Source: XYA12-FULL-58-9 sp001798605
GTDB taxonomy: Bacteria; Myxococcota; XYA12-FULL-58-9
Direction: 5' to 3'
NCBI GenBank assembly: GCA_036736205.1
Contig: DAINMX010000137.1
Span: forward strand, 1 to 16,621
DNA: 16,621 bases
Shown here: positions 13,139 to 16,621 of the stretch, piece after piece
Numbering within the stretch: the stretch's first letter is position 1
How the letters are laid out: each line of letters starts with the position of its first letter
Notes under the pieces: generated by a model
Told to the model about the DNA's origin: nothing
What the model saw: the letters and a program-made list of their open reading frames with translations, nothing else
The model's database searches: none
Made by a program: the position numbers and the translations under genes

Positions 13139-13777
13139 TCAGGCTTCAGTGCCCGGCAATACCTCGCCCTTGAAGATCCAACATTTGACACCGATGAGGC
13201 CGTAAGTAGTACGTCCCTCGGCGAAACCATAGTCGATGTCCGCACGCAACGTATGTAGCGGCACACGACCATCGCGGTACGTCTCGTGGCGAGCCATCTC
13301 AGCACCACCGAGCCGACCACTGCAAGCAATACGAATGCCCTTGGCACCAAACTTAAGCGCCGTCTGCACCGCTTTTTTCATGGCCCGCCGGAAAGCCACG
13401 CGCCGCTCAAGTTGCATTGCGACGTTCTCGGCCACCAGTTGCGCGTCGGTCTCTGCCTTGCGAACTTCGTGAATATTCACAAAGATTTCGCTCTTGGATA
13501 CCGTCTGCAGCTCTTTCTTCAACGTTTCGATACCGACGCCTTTTTTGCCGATGACGATACCTGGGCGCGGCGTATGAATGCTGAGCTTCACCTTGTTCGC
13601 GGCACGTTCGATCTCAACGCGACTCACACCTGCCGATTGCAGCTTCTTGCGCACAAAGTCTCGCAAGCGAATATCTTCGTGCAACCATGCCGCGTAGTTC
13701 TTTTCCTCGTACCACTTCGAGTCCCACGTACGAATGACGCCGAGCCTGAAGCCGATCGGGTGTGTTTTTTGTCCCAT
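13139..13777 (-). CDS. rpsC: 30S ribosomal protein S3
   Basis: S3 lines the mRNA entry channel with S4 and S5. The 212-residue product starts MGQKTHPIGFRLGVIRTWDS. It has a KH domain with the GKKG motif at 77-80 and the C-terminal S3 domain with GRLGGAEMARHETYRDGRVP (about 154-173), ending GLIGVKCWIFKGEVLP. ATG 13777 overlaps the rplV stop (TAATG) and is the family start, although the frame is open for 28 more codons upstream within rplV. The tail after KGEVLP is only GTEA, shorter than in many relatives. Confidence 0.97.
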   Translation of the reverse strand: MGQKTHPIGFRLGVIRTWDSKWYEEKNYAAWLHEDIRLRDFVRKKLQSAGVSRVEIERAANKVKLSIHTPRPGIVIGKKGVGIETLKKELQTVSKSEIFVNIHEVRKAETDAQLVAENVAMQLERRVAFRRAMKKAVQTALKFGAKGIRIACSGRLGGAEMARHETYRDGRVPLHTLRADIDYGFAEGRTTYGLIGVKCWIFKGEVLPGTEA

Positions 13778-14166
13778 TAGCTCTTCTCTCCGAGGATGAA
13801 GGTCACGTGACTGGTTCGCTTGCGAATGCGCGTGGCGCGTCCCATGGCGCGCGGCAACCACCGCCGCCAGGTTGGGCCCTCATCCACATTCGCAGCCTTG
13901 ACGTAGAGTTTGTCGAGATCCCCAACGCCAGCGTTGTCAGCATTGGCCACCGCAGAGCGCAGGAGCTTCACCAACGGCTTTGCAGCTCGTTTCTCGCTGA
14001 AGGTCAGCATATTCAACGCTTCTTCGACGGCATGACCGCGAATCATGTCCACAATCAAGCGCACCTTGCGGGGCGCCATTCGCAGAAAGCGCAAGGTCGC
14101 CTGCGGACCAACCGCACGGCGTTCTTCTCGTCTGCGCTCTGCTTTTTCTCGTTGCCTGGTCGACAT
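13777..14166 (-). CDS. rplV: 50S ribosomal protein L22 with a basic N-terminal extension
   Basis: L22 has a hairpin that lines the exit tunnel. The 129-residue product carries an extra roughly 18-20 residues at its start, highly charged (STRQREKAERRREERR). The conserved body follows: LRFLRMAPRKVRLIVDMIRG, then LLRSAVANADNAG, and the tunnel hairpin around GPTWRRWLPRAMGRATRIRK, ending VTFILGEKS. It starts 24 bp after rpsS; its stop overlaps rpsC. Confidence 0.96.
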   Translation of the reverse strand: MSTRQREKAERRREERRAVGPQATLRFLRMAPRKVRLIVDMIRGHAVEEALNMLTFSEKRAAKPLVKLLRSAVANADNAGVGDLDKLYVKAANVDEGPTWRRWLPRAMGRATRIRKRTSHVTFILGEKS

Positions 14167-14190
14167 CGTTATCTCCTCACAACAACCCCG

Positions 14191-14469
14191 TTACTTTTCT
14201 TTGGCCTTCTTCACGCCCGGATGGTTGTGAAATGTTCGCGTCGACGAAAACTCACCGAGTTTGTAGTCGACCATGTTCTCCGTAACGAACACCGGGATGA
14301 ATTTCTTGCCATTGTGCACGGCAAAGGTATGACCCACCATGTCCGGCAGGATAGTCGAGCGCCGAGACCACGTCTTGATCGCTCGCTTCTGTCCCGTCTT
14401 GTTCATCTCCTCGACCTTCTTGAGGAGGTGCTTGTCAACAAAGGGTCCCTTTTTAATACTGCGTGGCAT
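14191..14469 (-). CDS. rpsS: 30S ribosomal protein S19
   Basis: S19 is a head protein that partners S13 near the A-site finger. The 92-residue product is canonical: MPRSIKKGPFVDKHLLKKVE, then AIKTWSRRSTILPDMVGHTF and AVHNGKKFIPVFVTENMVDY. The C-terminus has the usual KLGEFSSTRTFHNHPG followed by a Lys-rich tail. It begins 3 bp after rplB ends. Confidence 0.98.
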   Translation of the reverse strand: MPRSIKKGPFVDKHLLKKVEEMNKTGQKRAIKTWSRRSTILPDMVGHTFAVHNGKKFIPVFVTENMVDYKLGEFSSTRTFHNHPGVKKAKEK

Positions 14470-14472
14470 CGC

Positions 14473-15312
14473 CTATCCCTTCTTCTTCGACCGACGGGCC
14501 ACGATATACTGGTTCGTCGACTTGTTCTTACGTGTCTTGGCACCGCGGGTCGGTTTGCCCCAGGGCGTCACCGGATTGCGGCCACCGCTCGTCCGGCCCT
14601 CACCGCCACCGTGGGGGTGGTCGACAGGGTTCATGACGACACCGCGATTGTGTGGCATGCGACCGAGCCACCGAGAACGACCGGCCTTGCCAATCTTCAT
14701 GTTCTCCGACTCAATATTGCCAACTTGGCCAACGGTCGCCCTGCACGTTTCGAGGACCTTACGCAGCTCACCCGATGGCAGCCGCAAGAGGACATAACCT
14801 CCCTCACGGGCCATGAGCTGTGCACCGGTGCCTGCAGAACGCACCATTTGCGCGCCCTTCATCGGCTTGAGCTCGACGGCATGAACCTGGGTGCCCATGG
14901 GGATGAGGGAGAGCGGCAGACAGTTGCCGGGGCGAATGTCCGCATCATCAGACGAAACAACCACATCACCCTTCTTCAGGCCCAGCGGCGCAATGATGTA
15001 CCGCTTCTCGCCGTCGCGATAGTGCAACAAGGCGATTCGCGATGTGCGGTTGGGATCGTATTCGATCGCCGCCACCTTGGCCGGCACTCCAAACTTGTCG
15101 CGTTTGAAGTCAACGATGCGATAGCGCCGCTTGTGACCGCCGCCTTTGAACCGCACTGCGATGCGACCGTAGTTATTCCGGCCGCCCTTATCCTTCAAGG
15201 GCGCAGTGAGACTCCGCTCTGGTTGCTTGCGTTTATCGCTGATGTCTGCAAAATCCGACACCGTCATCTTGCGACGAGTCGGGCTGGTTGGTTTGAATCC
15301 TCGGACGCCCAT
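14473..15312 (-). CDS. rplB: 50S ribosomal protein L2
   Basis: L2 is one of the most conserved ribosomal proteins and supports subunit association and peptidyl-transferase activity. The 279-residue product starts MGVRGFKPTSPTRRKMTVSD. It has the central OB/SH3-like region with GGGHKRRYRIVDFKRDKFG, and the C-terminal MNPVDHPHGGGEGRTSGGRN, where H232 corresponds to the functionally important H229 of E. coli. It ends with the Lys/Arg-rich IVARRSKKKG. It starts 3 bp after rplW and ends 3 bp before rpsS. Confidence 0.98.
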   Translation of the reverse strand: MGVRGFKPTSPTRRKMTVSDFADISDKRKQPERSLTAPLKDKGGRNNYGRIAVRFKGGGHKRRYRIVDFKRDKFGVPAKVAAIEYDPNRTSRIALLHYRDGEKRYIIAPLGLKKGDVVVSSDDADIRPGNCLPLSLIPMGTQVHAVELKPMKGAQMVRSAGTGAQLMAREGGYVLLRLPSGELRKVLETCRATVGQVGNIESENMKIGKAGRSRWLGRMPHNRGVVMNPVDHPHGGGEGRTSGGRNPVTPWGKPTRGAKTRKNKSTNQYIVARRSKKKG

Positions 15313-15315
15313 GGC

Positions 15316-15603
15316 TCACTCCGTAGCGAAGAAGTCGATCACATCGCCGTCGACCAGTTTGACGATCGCCTTCTTCCAGTTGGGACGTTTACCAACGCTC
15401 GAACCACGTCGCTTGAGCTTCCCGGGAATCGTCATCGTGTGCACTGACACGACCTTGACCCCGTAGACTGTCTCAACCGCATCGCGGATCTGATGTTTGT
15501 TGGCTGCGCACGCTACCTCAAAGATCACTTGATTGTGCCGCTCAGTGAGAGCCGTGGCCCGTTCGGTAATGATCGGCCGCTTGAGAACTTGTTGCGTGAT
15601 CAC
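15316..15603 (-). CDS. rplW: 50S ribosomal protein L23
   Basis: L23 lies at the tunnel exit and docks trigger factor and SRP. The 95-residue product contains VLKRPIITERATALTERHN, then VIFEVACAANKHQIRDAVET and VYGVKVVSVHTMTIPGKLKR, ending with VKLVDGDVIDFFATE. The initiation codon is GTG at 15603, which overlaps the rplD stop as GTGA. That overlap, and the family start at MITQQVLKRP, decide the start. Confidence 0.97.
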   Translation of the reverse strand: MITQQVLKRPIITERATALTERHNQVIFEVACAANKHQIRDAVETVYGVKVVSVHTMTIPGKLKRRGSSVGKRPNWKKAIVKLVDGDVIDFFATE

Positions 15604-16226
15604 GACGGCCTCCTCTCAGCTTTCTTGACAATCTCCTCCACGGCGGCCTGCGTCAGCACGAGGTGCTCATGGTCGAGGATGTCGTAAACGTTCAAGCCCT
15701 CCGCCGCGACAAACTTGGCACCGCAGAGGTTCTTCGCCGACTTGCCGAGCGCGTCATTCTTGACGTCGACAATGAGGGCGCTGGGGATCTTGAAGGTCGA
15801 CAGCAACTGCACGACCGCCTTGGTCTTGGGCACCTCGAGAGCGAACCCCTCAAGAACAATCAGGTGTTCCTCTTTGACCCGCAAGGACAACGCTGAGCGC
15901 AACGCTGAGCGCCGTGCTGAACGGGGCAGGCGATAGCTCCAGTCCTTTGGCCGAGTCCCCATGGCCACTGCTCCACCGACCTGGTGTGGCCCACGCGTAG
16001 AGCCCTGTCGAGCTCGGCCAGTGCCTTTTTGCTTGAATGGCTTGGCACGCCCACCGTTGATGGTCGCCCGGGTCTTGGTCAAATGAGTCCCACGCCGGCG
16101 GCTCGCCCGCTGCGCCTTGACTTGCTCCCACAGGAGAGCTTCCTTGACCTCTGCCGCGAAGACCTCGTCGGGTAGCTCTACCGAGCCAACCTTCTTCTTC
16201 TCCGTATTAAAAACGTCGATCTGCAT
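15600..16226 (-). CDS. rplD: 50S ribosomal protein L4
   Basis: L4 reaches into the exit tunnel with an extended loop and, in E. coli, represses the S10 operon. The 208-residue product begins MQIDVFNTEKKKVGSVELPD. It contains the tunnel loop with GGRAKPFKQKGTGRARQGST (about 60-79) followed by RGPHQVGGAVAMGTRPKDWS, and the globular core ending LTQAAVEEIVKK. ATG 16226 has GAGG six nt upstream; a longer reading to 16262 would overlap rpsJ and lacks conservation. The gene lies 10 bp after rpsJ, so rplC, normally between them, is missing. Confidence 0.97.
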   Translation of the reverse strand: MQIDVFNTEKKKVGSVELPDEVFAAEVKEALLWEQVKAQRASRRRGTHLTKTRATINGGRAKPFKQKGTGRARQGSTRGPHQVGGAVAMGTRPKDWSYRLPRSARRSALRSALSLRVKEEHLIVLEGFALEVPKTKAVVQLLSTFKIPSALIVDVKNDALGKSAKNLCGAKFVAAEGLNVYDILDHEHLVLTQAAVEEIVKKAERRPS

Positions 16227-16236
16227 GGTTGCCTCG

Positions 16237-16545
16237 CTACGACTTGATCTCGACGTCAACACCCGCCGAAAGATCGAGCTTCATCAGAGCGTCCAGCGTT
16301 TGCTGCGTCGGCTCGATGATGTCCATCAGACGCTTGTGCGTACGAATTTCGAATTGTTCTCGCGACTTCTTATCCACGTGTGGTCCACGCAAAACTGTGT
16401 ACCTGTGAATCTTGGTCGGGAGGGGAATGGGTCCCGCAATCTTTGCACCCGTTCGCCGAGCTGTCTCGACAATCTCCCCGGCCGATTGGTCGAGGATCTT
16501 ACTGTCGTAGGCCTTTAGGCGGATGCGAATCTTCGTCTGTGCCAT
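16237..16545 (-). CDS. rpsJ: 30S ribosomal protein S10 (NusE)
   Basis: S10 is a head protein and, as NusE, a transcription antitermination factor with NusB. The 102-residue product is full length: AQTKIRIRLKAYDSKILDQS at the start, GPIPLPTKIHRYTVLRGPHV (about 38-57), then KKSREQFEIRTHKRLMDI, ending LPAGV-like DLSAGVDVEIKS. ATG 16545 has GGAG upstream. It follows tuf by 14 bp, the common str-S10 junction, and the 3' end is intact even though the next gene is rplD and not rplC. Confidence 0.98.
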   Translation of the reverse strand: MAQTKIRIRLKAYDSKILDQSAGEIVETARRTGAKIAGPIPLPTKIHRYTVLRGPHVDKKSREQFEIRTHKRLMDIIEPTQQTLDALMKLDLSAGVDVEIKS

Positions 16546-16559
16546 CGCATTGACTCCAT

Positions 16560-16621
16560 TTACTCGACGATGTCTGCAACAACACCAGCGCCAACTGTGC
16601 GACCACCTTCACGGATGGCGA
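16560..16621 (-). CDS. tuf: Elongation factor Tu, C-terminal end (5' part outside window)
   Basis: The last 19 codons read AIREGGRTVGAGVVADIVE and a TAA at 16562-16560. This is the invariant C-terminus of EF-Tu domain 3 (typically REGGRTVGAGVV followed by a few residues). EF-Tu delivers aminoacyl-tRNA to the ribosome as a GTP complex. It stands directly upstream of rpsJ, as in the str-S10 arrangement of many bacteria. Confidence 0.95.
   Translation of the reverse strand, partial: AIREGGRTVGAGVVADIVE

Noticed and set aside
13762..15447. A 561-codon plus-strand open frame antisense to rplV, rpsS, rplB and rplW
   Set aside because: The minus-strand genes here are unmistakable ribosomal proteins. 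The long plus-strand frame is a codon-bias shadow, with no recognisable domain and no ribosome binding site worth noting.
15889..15912. Tandem repeat of AACGCTGAGCGC inside rplD
   Set aside because: It encodes the RSALRSALS stretch of L4, which is a normal conserved segment, so the repeat is explained by the protein sequence.

Overview
The window is the C-terminal end of tuf followed by an almost complete S10-spc-alpha ribosomal protein supercluster. It is all read on the minus strand, so transcription runs from high to low coordinates. A short island of redox-type genes interrupts it between map and rpmJ. The genome is moderately GC-rich. Gene order, zinc-binding (Cys4) forms of S4 and S14, a zinc-type L36, and a HesB-like gene with an in-frame UGA together suggest a deltaproteobacterial-type lineage (Desulfobacterota, Myxococcota or a relative). 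That placement is inference; no rRNA is present to settle it.

Layout from right to left: tuf (partial), rpsJ, rplD, rplW, rplB, rpsS, rplV, rpsC, rplP, rpmC, rpsQ, rplN, rplX, rplE, rpsN, rpsH, rplF, rplR, rpsE, rpmD, rplO, secY, map. Next come two plus-strand genes (a rhodanese-like protein and a MauE/DoxX-like membrane protein), convergent with map. Divergent from those two lie two minus-strand genes that each need an in-frame UGA to be read through, then rpmJ, rpsM, rpsK, rpsD, rpoA and rplQ. Most ribosomal genes are separated by 1-60 bp or overlap by a few bases, which indicates translational coupling. rplC (L3), normally between rpsJ and rplD, is absent, as are adk and infA, which often sit around map.

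The most interesting part is 3672-5444. The gene at 4147-3827 is an IscA/HesB-family protein in which the first conserved cysteine position is a UGA codon, with a stem-loop at bacterial-SECIS distance. Its stop codon overlaps (TGATG) the start of a 51-codon gene for a single-pass membrane peptide that carries a second in-frame UGA. That UGA is followed by a seven-pair stem with a GGUC apical loop, very like the loop of the E. coli fdhF SECIS. The divergent rhodanese-like protein lacks the usual active-site cysteine but has a Cys-rich tail, and its start/stop overlaps a MauE-like gene with a CGC motif. I interpret the four genes as one candidate thiol/selenol redox module inserted in the ribosomal cluster. 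The HesB-like selenoprotein family is known; I do not recognise the small membrane selenoprotein as a named family.

The left edge holds the last codons of an unidentified plus-strand gene that converges on rplQ. No tRNA, rRNA, CRISPR or insertion sequence was seen.
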